Shown here in pieces: positions 9,847-22,731 of a stretch of 64,000 nucleotides of DNA. The stretch comes from Caprella mutica (Eukaryota > Arthropoda > Malacostraca > Amphipoda > Caprellidae). A program made the position numbers and the translations under genes. How positions within the stretch are numbered: the stretch's first letter is position 1; each line of letters opens with the position of its first letter. The DNA lies in contig CANNZV010000325.1 in NCBI GenBank assembly GCA_947561585.1, positions 1 to 64,000 on the forward strand. The letters are read 5' to 3'. The notes beneath the pieces are model-generated. The model saw only the letters and a list, made by a program, of their open reading frames with translations, did no database searches and had not been told where the DNA came from.

Positions 9847-10701
9847 AATAAAGAAGATGTTGGTAATAAATACAGTTCAATATTTTGACTTCCTTCTGGA
9901 AATATATCTTTAATTTAGATATGCATTTCATATCGAATCTTCTGTCTATTCCATTACTAAAAAGCTTTCCTTTATATCTCTTGTTTTATTTCTTTGAGTG
10001 TTGCATCGATCGCTAATCTAAAAATGTATCTGAATGATACAGAGTTATCCATTTTGTTTTATTTTTCGACATCGAAAGTGGAGACTCGTAGAGCAAGTGG
10101 TACCGTTTAGAAATATAATTAACGCCACTGTGATTGATGGGAAGTAGTGTTTCTAGGACTCTGCCATCCTGGATGCATATTAAATTGAATAGTTTATTCA
10201 GGTTTGATATTATATAGTGAATATGCAATGAAATTGACATCAGGTTTAGATAATTTACGGATTTTATCTCGCTCATTGCATTATGAATACATTTTGAACA
10301 TAATTCAATAATATAATATATATCTAATTACTGGTATTGTTTCGATACATTTAGGTAGATATCGGAATTGATCATAAATGATATGAAATTTAAGGAATCT
10401 ATTCTAAAATGGAATTCAACTATATAAAAGATATTAGATATCTTATTACTGGTATTGTTTCGATATGCATAAAACTATTTCTGATTAAAAATTAAACAAT
10501 GCAGACTAGAGTGATGATTTTAGGATACTGATGGTAGTAATAAACTATATTTCTAAACTGTTAAATAATTTAGATACATTCAGTTAGATATCTAATTTAA
10601 GTGTATTTCATATCTATTAGCTACCGGCATGCGCTACCAGTCCAATGAATTAGACCCAACCCGATATTGAATAGACTAGGACATGTTTGCTGGGTATAGC
10701 C

Positions 10702-12589
10702 TTTTCTAATTATGATTTAATTATTTAGAAGATGGAACAAGCATAATCATGCGAATTTTGTTTATAGAAAGTATGTTTCTAAGAAGAACAATCATATTCA
10801 TGTGTATTATGTTTATAGAAAGTATGTTTCTTAACGAATGTAAAGGATAATATTTTTGAGAAGTCAAATAGTTTTTGATCTGGAAAGGGAAGAAATTCTT
10901 AAATTGATTTATAAAATCATCTTTGTAAAGTCTCTTGTTTTCATTTTTTTAAGATATTTTTTGAATGGTTTAATCAGTAGGTATTTGTTTGCGTTTATAA
11001 AGGGTCACCAATAAATAATATCCCATAACAGAATATCATTGATCACATTTTTTTCATAAACCAAAATAGTTTAAATAGATATCCCTTTAAACAACTGTCT
11101 GTTTATTCGATGGAACAATCCATCAATTCAATATCCCAGCAATTGAATCGATATACGTTGTTTATAGGGGTCGTATTGATTCTCTACTTGAAAAGTTCAA
11201 AAGGGTACAAATGTTTATGATAATTTCTTACATATGTTGAACAAGTAAATAAAATTTAAATTCATTAAATTATTTTCTTTCTATATGAAAACTTTATTTG
11301 GCTTGAATTGTTTCTTAAAATATACAACACGATTTGAAAAATTCTTGAGCTTATAAAGTTAAATACTGAAATAAAAATAGTTTACCATTGTGCTAATTGG
11401 TTTCAAATGAATATTAATAATCTCGTATATTTATTTTGTGAAACCCCGGCCAGGTTTGATAGTGTGACAAAATGTATACTGTACTTATTTTTACTATAAA
11501 ATAGGTCATTGGGTATACCTTATTTTGCAAAATATTTTGTCATATTTTTGAAGAAAATGAAATATTTATTGGTTCGCATTGAATAATGTGTAATATATCA
11601 ATAAAAATGAATTATGCTATCCATATAGACCAGGGGATTTTTGCCTGTTTTTTTTTTGTCCAGGGGGTTTATTGCACGGGGGGTTATTTTCCTGGAATCG
11701 TGAACTCGGAAGGGTGTATTTTAAGTTAATTTAGTTGGCTACCTTTTATCTGATCAAGATATATTGTGCTTACAAATATTTATTGACTGAGAATCTAGTA
11801 TCTTAACTACATAGTAATACCAAAAAACAATATTTGAAATAGAAATTCAGCAGTGTAACAAAATAGTTTGAAAAACAAAAAATGTCTGACGCTTATGCTG
11901 TTTGAATATACTCGATGTTGAACTGTCAGTTCGAGATTGAACTACATGTGAGAAGTATACTTTATTCTAACATTCCCTTTGTAGTTCACATCCCTAAATG
12001 AAATAGGGATGTGAACTAGGAATTTACCAAAAATTATTTTATAGCTAAACTATTTTGAATTTTATCCATGTTAATATTGGCTTGAAATCTTCAAAACGAG
12101 CAAAAATTAGATTGTCCTCTTAATCATTGACCAGTCTCTTAAACAATAATCTTTACTAATTCACTAGCTTTATTTGACTAGGATTCCTACATTCTGCAAC
12201 TGGAATTTTGCTATGAACTCCTTTTCAAATAAAGAAATTCTCATTTTTTCTTAGCAGATTTTCTAAAGATTACAGGTTTTTTAATCAATCATTAAATATA
12301 ATTTAAACTTTTTATGTTTCAGAATTTTATTTTAGATAAATATTAATAATATTCTTTGAATTAAATATGTTTCTTTTAGTGCCTTGAGTTTGTTTTCTAA
12401 TCATAATTTTTGAAATTTTCTCAATAGTTGATGCTCAAACCCTATATTGATGATGGAATTAGAGTATACTTTTATCATTACATATAGAAAGCTCAGACAG
12501 TGCATAACCTGCTCAATGCATCTGCATACTAATATTTTGAAACATTGACTGAAAACTTACTTGTGTGTTAATTTGAAGAAAATACTGAC
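10702..12589. other. Gap upstream of the Psc-like gene
   Basis: There is no supportable gene. A phrase near 11632-11696 repeats CCAGGGG/CAGGGGG and CGGGGGG words in an AT-rich setting and may be a transposon end. The part close to 12590 should contain the promoter and 5' UTR of the next gene, but no start site can be fixed by eye. An in-frame TAA lies 21 bases before the chosen ATG, which supports that start unless the leader is spliced. Confidence 0.4.
11982..12018. repeat. Perfect 15-bp inverted repeat
   Basis: TAGTTCACATCCCTA (11982-11996) and TAGGGATGTGAACTA (12004-12018) are exact inverses with a 7-base loop. It could form a stable DNA or RNA hairpin about 0.6 kb upstream of the Psc-like start codon. 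No T-run follows, and its role is unknown. Confidence 0.75.
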
Positions 12590-15500
12590 ATGGTAGATAG
12601 CCTCAGAAGCAATGGTGGTTGCAATGTTCTTGAAAATACTGACAGAGAGGACTATGAACTCTTGCCCATGACCACCATCAACACACTGGAACTGAAAGCA
12701 TTGTGCAGTTCATCTCCCAATGAATCCTTTGAACATGACACCAAACAAATCACTAATCAAAGCAAACAGGAGAGTACGAAAATACCACATGTTGATGATC
12801 AGACAAAAAAAGTGAACGAGGGCAAAGATGATGCAAATCACTCTATTATTAAGAAAGAGAACAAGTTGCTTTCTATTCATGACTGTGATATGAAAGAAGA
12901 AAAGCATGATGTAGCAGCAAAGCTTACTAAATCTATGGATGTTGATGATGTAAGCTTAGGAAATGTTGAAGGATCAAAAGTACCAACTTTGATGAAAGAT
13001 GTACTTCCACATCTCTTGTGTGGATTATGCAAAGGTTATCTGGTGGATGCTACTTCAATAATAATTTGTTTACATACATGTAAGTTAATAATATAAACTA
13101 TGTATTAGCAATACAATGTGGATATTTACAATCTATGTAGTTACTATGACTTACTATTTCTTTAGTAAGTAACTGTATATTTTACCTTTGCTATCACTTC
13201 TTTATTTTCCTCTTCAATCAGGAATGTTATTTCAGTTCTGAATTGCAACACATTTAAGTTATTTTCAGAACTTTTCATGCAAACATTTATGTTTTGAATA
13301 TTTTTGTTGCAGTTTGCAGGAGTTGCATTGTTCGGTATTTGCAACATAGCATCTACTGTCCTGAGTGTGAAGTTCTTATTCATCAGACTGCCCCTCATAC
13401 CAAACTCTTACCAGATGATGCTAAACAAGCTCTTTTACATACCCTCCACCCTCAATTGTATCACGGTAACTAATATTTATATTGCCAGGGTCAAGTTGTT
13501 CTATTCTTGTATCAATTTTCAAAGTGCCTTGCTTTATGTAGGCTACAGGGTGAGTGGGCAACACAATTTTTTTTAAATCAATATCTACAATAATAAGAGT
13601 GACATATGTGTCTGTCCGTCACACTAACCTTATAATACGCTTGTCGAGCTGCTGGTACCATGGATATAAATTTATTTTGATAATTGTTCAATAAATGGTT
13701 TCAATAATGAAATGAAACTCTATTTTATTCAGTTGAAAGTATTGGAGTAAAAGTAGATCCATTAAGATTTGAATTTTTTTTACTGGATATATATAATTAT
13801 TATTTTACAAATGCTGGCAGTGTGCATGAGGTAGCCATGATACAGTACTTTTTCTACTATAGTTAATTTAGAATTATTTTGTAAATAGATTCTATTTGCT
13901 TTGTTTTCTTTTATTTAATGATATAGCTATAAGCCTATCAGTATTTAAATCCATATATTTTCCTTTAAGATGAGGTGAAAAGACGAAAATGTTTTTCTTA
14001 CTCCAAATCCGAGAAGCTCATTCTCCCCAGTGCTGGAAACTATAGCAGTGTTCTGTTACCTGAGGATCAAATCTGCATTGAAGTTTTCTCTTGCTCTCAA
14101 AATAAACATCAAAAGGTAATTCATTTGACATATATTGCAAAACTAATTCTCCTCATTTTGACGTGATCAACAAGTCTCTTTTTTCCTGCGTGAACACAGA
14201 GGTGTGAACGTGATGAAAAACCTCTTATAAAATAAATAAAAATGTTTTTTTTTTACAGTCTCGCTACTTCCAGTGCGCCTCAGCTGTCACAATGAAACAT
14301 CTTAAGAGTTTGATATGCAAGAAATTTAACCTGACACACAATTCAAACATCGTCCTTCTCATACCAGATAAAAGGAAGAGTAAATCTCATCACTTGGTGA
14401 AGGATGATCTCAAGAAATCCCAAATGGATTGTAAAGAAGATCTCGCTTCGGAAAATAAAGCAAAATCAGAATTTTTTTCTAAGAATATTGAAATGCCTGA
14501 GGTCAAGACATCAACAAACAGTGAAACAAAAGAGAGTGACTGCAACCAAACCAAGGTTGAGAACTCACCCACTGCAGATGGTGCTGTCCTAAGCAATTTG
14601 TCGGAAAAAGAACAAGCTCCTAAATCAGAGAATGGCTCATGCCCTGGCATATTATTACTAGATTATGAAACTCTCAGAGATGTGGCTTGTATGCTCCAAT
14701 GGACTCAGGTTGGTGCAATATTCTACTTCAACACAATGGTACATGTTTACCAAAGAACACCCACCATTAATATTAATGTTCATTTATGTGGTTTAAATTT
14801 GGGTATTTGTTAATTAGAAATATTTTCACACAGTAGCTAGATACTTGAGTTTCCTTTTTCTGTATTTATTGAAGTGACAATAGGATAAACAAATTACTGT
14901 TTAATAACTTAAATTTTTAGCATTATTTGCATTTTAGGAGGATATCTCTATGATACTAAAGCTAGCTACTGTTTAATAATATTTCTGAGTAGAGGTTAGG
15001 TAAGTAGCTCTAATCTTCTCAATCACATCTCTTCATCTTCCATTCGGTTGGTCATTTTTCCCTGTTTTATCATATTTTATGATATGTGACTGCATTCATG
15101 AGTTTTCTCGCCTATTTTATTCAGAGCGATTGCTCATGAAGTCACTCTTCTGTCCGACTACTTTTTCAAAGTCCCTCACGGCTTATGACCTATCGTTCTG
15201 GAACAACTGTTTCCTTAATTTATTGATTACTAATTATGAACTTTGTATTCATGTCTTTAGCATATCAGTCATTATGAATAAACATGAAACATTTTCTGCA
15301 CTGTGAACCTTTTACCTCACACTCATTCACTGGTGAAATGATGCAACACAAGTTAAATTATATTTTCATGCTATTTTGATTGATAGTTTTAGACCTAGTT
15401 ACCTTTTTAATAGCGAGAATATTAATGTTCGTTTTTATTTTCAGAATAAACCTTTGAAGATATTCTACAAAATATTCAGTAATATGAAAGCTAAGGAGAC

Positions 15501-18500
15501 GACAAAGTTCAATATTTCCTGTGAACCTTCTTTTCAAATTCCTTTGGATCTTCTCTCTGGTGCTGAAGATCACGAGCCTTGTCATTATATGGTACAGTAT
15601 GAGTCGATAAGAACTGATGTCAACTCTGCTATCAAACGAATAAAAACTGAAGGTGCTATTGTTAAAAAGAAGTCTACTGTTAAACCAAAGAGTAGACTCA
15701 AAGCAAAACTGGCATGTCTGTCAAAAGATAATCCAATCAAGTCTATTTCACCCAATAAAACGAACAATATTTCTAATAATGGTTTAATAGTGTCTTCCAT
15801 GACTCATCAGCAGTTGTTACTAATGCAGTCACAGGCTAGCAGCAACATACAGGGACAGCAGTTTAGTCTGGTTCAGCAGTTGATGTCAATGCAACAGTTA
15901 AACTCTGTTGTTGGTGTACAATCGGACATGTCTCACTCTACCACTCCCTTAAATTTATTTTTAAATGGAGATAACGTGTATCATGGTCTAAATTTACCTC
16001 AAGTGAATTTTTTAGGGCAACCAAATGCGTTGTTTAATCCTGTGCACAGTGCTACAAATCCAGTAGACGCCTCAATATTCCTCTCTGCCAATAACTTGAA
16101 TACACCCACTCAGAATGGATTCGGTGTGAATCAACCATATGGCTTCTTGATCCCACCTAATTTCATCTATTTGAATCAAGCATCAGTCTCTCCTAATAAT
16201 TCATTGCCAGATGAAATTCCCCATACTCCAATAATAACCGAGCTTGAACCTTCAGGTGAACAAAAGAAAAGGGTTGACTTGCAGTGTGGCGATCTGAACC
16301 ATAATCTTTTAGATTCTGCTCCTAAGGGTGTCCACATTGATGACAAGAATGGTGATGAGACTAGTTGCCCAGATAGTTCCGATTGGAAGGAGGTGCAATT
16401 GAAGATTAGTGAAAGTGGTGTCATGAGTATAAGTGGTTCGGGGGAAACTGATTTATTAGAGAAACTCGTGAATGAGCAGATAGGTAAAGACACGACCAGT
16501 CTTCTGTCATCTCTAGGCTCTCCCGAACCTCTTATCACCCATTTAGCAGACCCACAAACAGAGGGTAATGTTCATCTTGGTGTGATGACTAGTGAAGCTC
16601 CACCGAATTCAAGTAAAGAAAATCAACTGGATTCAACAACGTGCAACGATCAGTTAAATCCAATGTCAAATTCTTCCCAAGAAAATGCTTTGAAATCTAA
16701 AAAATCTGTCTATTCAAGTGCTAACAAAGCTGATAAAGTAAATAATGCTATCAATTCCTCTCCAGTCGAAAAGAAAAACACTCCATGTTTATCTACCAAT
16801 TTGTCTTCAGACATTTCTTCCAAAGATGATTCTTGCACCTCTGGTGAAAATAATAACAAAACTCACTCTGAGACTCCTTTGAAGAATAAACGTAAATTGT
16901 CTAAATCTACTGAAGAGAAGAATAAAAAGCTAAAACATAATCCAGCCGAAAACATTCTTCCTGACCAATTAACTCCTGTTAATCGACCAAAGTTAGACAG
17001 GAGTACATCTAAATTGAAACAAATTGCTGAGAAACAAAAATTCGGAAACAAATCTAGCGCAAGCTTGTTATTGAATAATATTGATACTCCTGATGTGAAA
17101 AGCTCCTCTCAAGTTACCAAATCTGCTGATGGTCTTTCTGGAACTCCTGTAAAGCCTAGTAAAAAGATAAAACTAGTTAGGTACAGGACTCTCAATAGCT
17201 CACCTAGAGGATGGAATCCTACTCTATCCACAGAAATGATCAAATTGAAAGCTAGGTCAACTTTATCTCCAACTAAAACTAATAAATTCTTCAAAGCAAG
17301 AAATTCTTCTCAAAAATACACCAATCAAAGTATTGTTCTTCCATCAAAGATAGATATTTCTTCCATTTCAAACATTGCTAAGAAAATAATAAAGAAAAAG
17401 GATATTTCTATTAGTAACTCGAATGATGCTAAATTAAATGCAAATATCTGCGAGTCTAAAGAATCTGTTAATTGCACTAGTAATTCAACATCTAAAATTG
17501 ACAAATCACTCAACAAAGAAGGAAATGCTTTGAAAATATCTTTAAAAGAGAATAAAACTGAGTCTGAAGTTGCATCAAAAGAAAGTACATCAGACTGTAA
17601 ACAAGAGGAAAATTCTAATCAAACTCAAAATACTTCAGAACCATCTAATAAAACTGTTAAGAAGGAAGTATCCTTTGGAAATGAATCTACTAAGAATATA
17701 AATTCTTCTCTGAATGAAGTTAGTAAAGAGAATAAGATTGAATTAAATCTGAAAGAGAACACTCTAAATTCCTATGCTCCATCTAGTAGATACAACTCAT
17801 TTTCCAATAACGTTAATAGATGTTACACATCCTCTGCCTCATCAAAAACGCGTACTGAAATCAGAAATGATTCATCTTTATGTCCAAAACTTAATAGTTC
17901 TCACTTGATGGTTCCAACACTCCCTCATCTCCATTCATCTAGTAGAGTGAATTCTTTAATAAAAGATCCTAATTCTGGCTCTAGGTATCCGCAAAGGAAT
18001 CGCAACACTTCGAAGCTGCATACGAAATATCCTTTGGGCAATAAAGTGTCTTCTGAATCTGTTGATAGAAGTGACAAACAAATAGTAACTTCAAAGTCGT
18101 CGAATTTTAGTCAAAACTTGGACGTTTTATGTACAGCTGCAGAAGTTCTCACTAATTCAATTGAATCCACTACGAATTTGTCTCAAACGAAGACTCTAAA
18201 GAATACTAAATCAGAAAGCATCATTTCCGAAAGCTTACACGTTGTGACAACATCATGTCCTTTATCTACATCCACAGGATATATTTCCTCCACTTCTTCA
18301 AATGTTTTGTCTAAGTCCCGACTAGTTGATTCATTAATATCTCGGGTTGCTTCAACATTGACAACAAATTCAGCGGACTCACTAGTATCATCTAATGGAA
18401 CAACATCTACACCATCCAAAAATACTTCATCAAAATATTCTCTTGACACAAACTTCAATTCATTGGAATTTTCTGACAAAAAACCTGTTCAATCATTTAC

Positions 18501-21500
18501 GTCTTCTGCTTTATTTGGAAAACCAATTTCATCATGTGGTGAATCCTTGCTCCCCTCTGGTGACCTACATACTTCTTCAGTTAATTTTCAAACTCCTATT
18601 AATTCGTCAGCTTCTACTTATGTACAACCAATTTTATTAGAAACTCCAATAGAAAGGTCTGTCGAAAGAAAAACTTCTTGTGAAACTACAGTTACTTCGA
18701 CAAATACAAAAGTTTCTTTTACTAATAAATCTCAACGCTCTGCCACTGAATCCCAATCTCATTTTACTAAATTCCCGGTCTCGTCATCTCAGACTGAGGA
18801 CTCTTCTCCTAGGCAGGAGAAATTGTTATCCAAACGAGAGGAACCTTCTTCAAGACCGAAGGATTTGTCTCTTATGTCACTGGATTCGTCTACTAAGCCA
18901 GGTGTTTCGTCTTCTAAGAAATTTGATTCGTCTGTTGGACCATATGTTTCGTCAGCTGGTCCGTCTGTCCCGTCAGTTGGATCATCTGTCCCGTCAGTTG
19001 GATCATCTGTCTCGTCAGCTGGATCATCTGTCCCGTCAGTTGGATCATCTGTCCCGTCAGTTGGATCATGTATCTCGTCAGTGGGATCATGTATCTCGTC
19101 AGTTGGATCATGTATCTCGTCAGCTGGATCATGTATCTCGTCAGCTGAATCATGTATCTCGTCAGCTGGATCATGTATCTCGTCAGCTGGATCATGTATC
19201 TCGTCGGTTGAACCATCCGTCTCGTCGGTTGAACCATCCGTCTCGTCGGTTGAACCATCCGTCTCGTCGGTTGAACCATCTGTCTCGTCGATTGGACCGT
19301 CTGTCTCGTCGATTGGACTGTCTGTCTCGTCGGCTGGACCGTCTGTCTCGTCGGCTGGACCGTCTGTCTTGTCGGCTGGACCATCTGTCTCGTCGACTGG
19401 ACCGTCTGTCTCGTCGGCTGCACCGTCTGTCTCGTCGGCTGGACCGTCTGTCTCTTCGGCTGGACCGTCTGTCTCTTCGGCTGGATTGTCTGTCTCGTCG
19501 GCTGGACCATGTGTCTCGTCGGCTGGACCATGTGTCTCGTCGGCTGGACCATGTGTCTCGTCGGCTGGACCATGTGTCTCGTCGGCTGGACCATGTGTCT
19601 CGTCGGCTGGACCATGTGTCTCGTCGGCTGGACCATCTGTCTCGTCGGCTGGACCATCTGTCTCGTCAGCTGGACCATCTGTCTCGTCAGCTGGACCATC
19701 TGTCTCGTCTGCTGGACCATCTGTCTCGTCTGCTGGACCATCTGTCTCGTCTGCTGGACCATCTTTTTATACACATTTAGTTTCTTCTGACTCTCCAAAA
19801 CACTCTAATTCCAAAATACTACTTACTAGTTCTCTAGTTCCAGTATCCAAATCATCAAACATGGTATCTCCATCGTTGAAATCAGTAGTTTCTTCTAGTT
19901 CCCCAAAAGTTTCATCAATAATATCTATAAATTCATCTGATGAATCCTTATTTATACCTAAAGTTACATCTAGTAATCCATTCAGCCAACTACAACTACC
20001 ATCACCACTTAGTAAGCAGGTTTCATCTGATGGGCTTAGATTGCCCTCAACACTTGTGACATCTGCAGCACCAACTACTTTTCAGAGTAACATTTTTCTA
20101 GATATATCCAAGGCGTCAGTTCCTTCATCAAATACATCGCCAGATCAGTCTGGTAAATCTTTAGTTTCATCAAACAAAGTATCGGTCACATCAATGAATT
20201 CTACTTCTTCGCCTACTGTTTCTAGTATTACAAGCGGTTTATCTGCAATAGTTTATCCTGCGAGTAAATATGTTGATTCTTCTGATAGGTCTATTTTCAC
20301 TAATATGGTTTCTACAAAATCACAATCATACTGCAAAACATCTGCATACACCACTAATTCTGTATCATGCGCCTCTACTAATTCAGAAACTTCTCCAAAA
20401 ATCACAACATCCTCACCGATCTTTTCCTCTGAATCCCCATTGAAATCATCTGTGCAATCCATATCTAATTCAACTGCCACGTCACCTGCTGATATTCTGA
20501 ATATGTACTCTAAATTAAAGTCTTCTTCTACAATAGTAGAGTCTTCATCTAATCATCTTGATATGGGGAGAGGGAATTCATCTGCTTCAAACACCAAATT
20601 CCCTTCTTTGAGTGATGCAAGTCAAAGTAAAGCCTATTCTCCATTTGCTTACTCTCAAAACATGGAAAATTCCTACTACCAACCGTATTTCAGTCCTAAC
20701 TTAGCTCAGCAATCTCACACAAGCTCTAATGTCTCTTCTAAATCTCAACAATGCAAAGATAAATCTTTTTCTCCAGTTATATCGGAGGCTTCTTCCAAGA
20801 AATCTGACACTACCCAACAATTAAAAAGTTGTCAAAGCAGTTCTAGTGGCAAAACCTCTACTGAAATGAAAACCTCGAAAACTGCTGTAAACAAATCTAT
20901 TTTACCTACATCTTTGAATGATGAAGTGTTACAGAGTTACCATATGTTCAACTCTCAGTACGCCTTGTCTAACATAATGTCTAGCAATGCACTGCAGCAG
21001 AAAAACAACTTCCTTAATTCGTTCTGTGGATATGACTTCTCTCGTCACTTTCCTGGCAGCTCTTCACAAAGTAACGAATGCAGCTCTTACTCTTCTACCA
21101 ATACTCACTCCATTGCTTATGGGTACGGCAACAGGTATTCTGCAACCGCCTCAGACCCATCACGTCAGTTCAACCACTACTACAACCCTAATTACTTTAA
21201 CTCCAGCCAGAATAACACTAGTGGTGGTAGTAGCAGCGGCAGCAGCACTGCTCAAGCTGCCGCATTAAATGCTTATTTGGCTAATTACTCTTTTAACCCT
21301 TACAACCCTATGACTAATTTCCCTTACTTAAATTCATTCTCTGGTTGGAATTCCTCGTTAAATCTTCCTAAAACTGCAGCAACTACAAGTACTTCCACCT
21401 CTAACTCAACCGATAATCCAAATAATTCGTACAGTCCCAGTTTATTCAGCAACGGTGGCCAGTCAATGTCTGGTTTCTATGGAAATCAACAAGGAAATTT

Positions 21501-21705
21501 TCCCTACAATGGCAGTAATGGCTATTATTTCCCCACTGCTTTTGACTATCTCTCTCAGAGCTCCTGTAGAGGCAACAATAGTTCAGATAACACGAACAAA
21601 CCGTACAACAGTACCAATAAGAACACGCCTTACAATAATAACCGACCAAGGTACGGTAATAACGTTAACGATAAGTCTCATTCTTCCAGCTCGTCCAACT
21701 CCTGA
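12590..21705 (+). CDS. Psc: Psc/Su(z)2-like Polycomb RING protein, 5 exons
   Basis: Exons 12590-13079, 13313-13465, 13970-14115, 14259-14708 and 15445-21705 join in frame (7500 nt, 2499 residues) at GT/AG sites. Residues 144-182 form a canonical C3HC4 RING: C144, C147, C160, H162, C165, C168, C179, C182, followed by the usual PCGF linker. A RAWUL domain begins near 264, is broken by about 90 Lys/Ser/Glu-rich residues (about 302-393), and resumes at about 394-424. The remaining 2070 residues are disordered: Ser/Thr/Lys-rich, then a heptad minisatellite (about 1579-1854), then an Asn/Tyr/Ser-rich tail. PCGF proteins pair with Sce/Ring1 in PRC1 for H2A ubiquitination; Psc and Su(z)2 use a long disordered tail to compact chromatin. 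The RING, RAWUL and tail order plus N-terminal extension fit Psc/Su(z)2 rather than short PCGFs; which of the two is not decidable here. An upstream coding exon cannot be excluded. Confidence 0.85.
13080..13312 (+). other. Intron 1 of the Psc-like gene, inside the RING codons
   Basis: The donor GTAAGT at 13080 and acceptor TTTTTGTTGCAG ending at 13312 split the codon for F164, between the CxH and the next zinc-binding Cys of the RING. Joining restores the C-x-H-x2-C spacing exactly, which fixes both sites. Introns 2 (13466-13969, acceptor TTTAAG), 3 (14116-14258) and 4 (14709-15444, acceptor TTTTATTTTCAG) follow the same logic. Confidence 0.85.
18940..19766 (+). repeat. Coding 21-bp minisatellite in the Psc-like gene
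   Basis: About 40 head-to-tail units encode variants of SSAGPSV. Sub-blocks are homogenised: PSVGSSV at the start, then SSxGSCI, SSVEPSV, SSxGPSV, six SSAGPCV, and SSAGPSV at the end. The repeat length is a multiple of three, so unit gain or loss keeps the frame. Because of this, the other frames and the opposite strand also stay open across the array (18914-19798 on -, 18680-19780 and 19509-19790 on +); these are by-products, not genes. Confidence 0.95.
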
Positions 21706-22731
21706 GAGAAGGTGAAGAACTTTACTTTTATTGTACTTATTAGTCTTATTTTACACTTATTGAGAATCAATTGACAAGTGTTCTATAATAATGAAATCCT
21801 TGAAGTGCTGGTCTAATGGATCATTTAAGTAGCCTAAATAATCTAGCTAGTAATTAGATTGCCTGCGACATTTAATATGCAAGAGACAATGCAGCTAATC
21901 AAGGTGCAAGACAATACTACCTAGTGCAAATTTATCAATTGTTAATATTGATAGTCTTTCAAAGTGTGATAAATCGAGATGAATTTATTAAATATTTCAA
22001 TATTAGCTCTAGTAATTAATTAGATAGTAGAGGAACGAATAATGTTGAACCGTATGGATATTTTATGTAGCTAGTGTATATAATTTTATGTTCTGTAGAT
22101 AAGTGCACTGTTTTGTTTTGAAGTTTTATCTTAATTTTAATGTTGCATATTAATATCTAAGTAGCGTCTAAGTTTCTCTTATCTCGTGAAATCAGTTTGC
22201 ATGTAGTTCACCACCTTAAATAGCTCAATGAAGGTGTTTAACTTTAAAAATATTTTGAGTATTACGAATAGCTCTATGACGAAATTTAGATATTAATTTT
22301 GATAAATCACATAATGGTGATGGGAACATGATTTAGATTTAGCAGTTAGATCATAAGATGTGTTACAATCAGAATGAATAGTATATATTGAACTTATTTG
22401 GAGATGCATAACAATGCTCAGCAATATTATCTCTTAGACTAAGCAGCAATAAGTGAAAGGTATTCTCAATGTAAGAGGTTCATTTATCTTATTTAGGTAG
22501 TTTTCTTGTAGCAATACGATGACTGAAGATAATTTGTTTTTTGACCAAAGTTCTGGTTTTGGTCTCTAAATACCAATTCCATGCCATGTAGCATTTGCAA
22601 TCAGAGAGCTCATGTTCTATGTCAGCGAATCTCTTTTTATTTAAACTTTTATGCGTTCATACAGCATGATCCGCACATAACTAAAAAATACATAAAGAAA
22701 TTAAACTCGACATTTCGAGGTCTTTAATAAA
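21706..22731 (+). other. 3' UTR of the Psc-like gene (extent inferred)
   Basis: After the TGA at 21703-21705 about 1 kb of AT-rich sequence follows. The first AATAAA seen is at 22726-22731, a plausible poly(A) signal; the true end could be further on. No frame or repeat of note is seen. Confidence 0.45.

Larger units (their letters stand above)
7379..10701. mobile_element. Long inverted-repeat element, about 3.3 kb
   Basis: The arm at 7379-8205 matches the reverse complement of 10013-10701 over most of its length. Shared landmarks include CCCAG.AAACATG.CCTAGTC at the ends, TGGTAGCGCATG, AATACACTTAAATTAGATAT, CATCCAGGATGGC and ATACATTTTTAGATTA at the inner ends. The arms are imperfect, with indels. 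Foldback-like or other long-TIR DNA transposons have this form. No transposase frame is present and no target duplication was resolved. The loop (8206-10012) holds at least three further inverted-repeat units. Confidence 0.75.

Noticed and set aside
13580..13690. Intronic phrase TGTGTCTGTCCGTCACAC as a transposon end
   Set aside because: Similar words occur in some mariner-type repeats, but no inverse partner or target duplication was found nearby.
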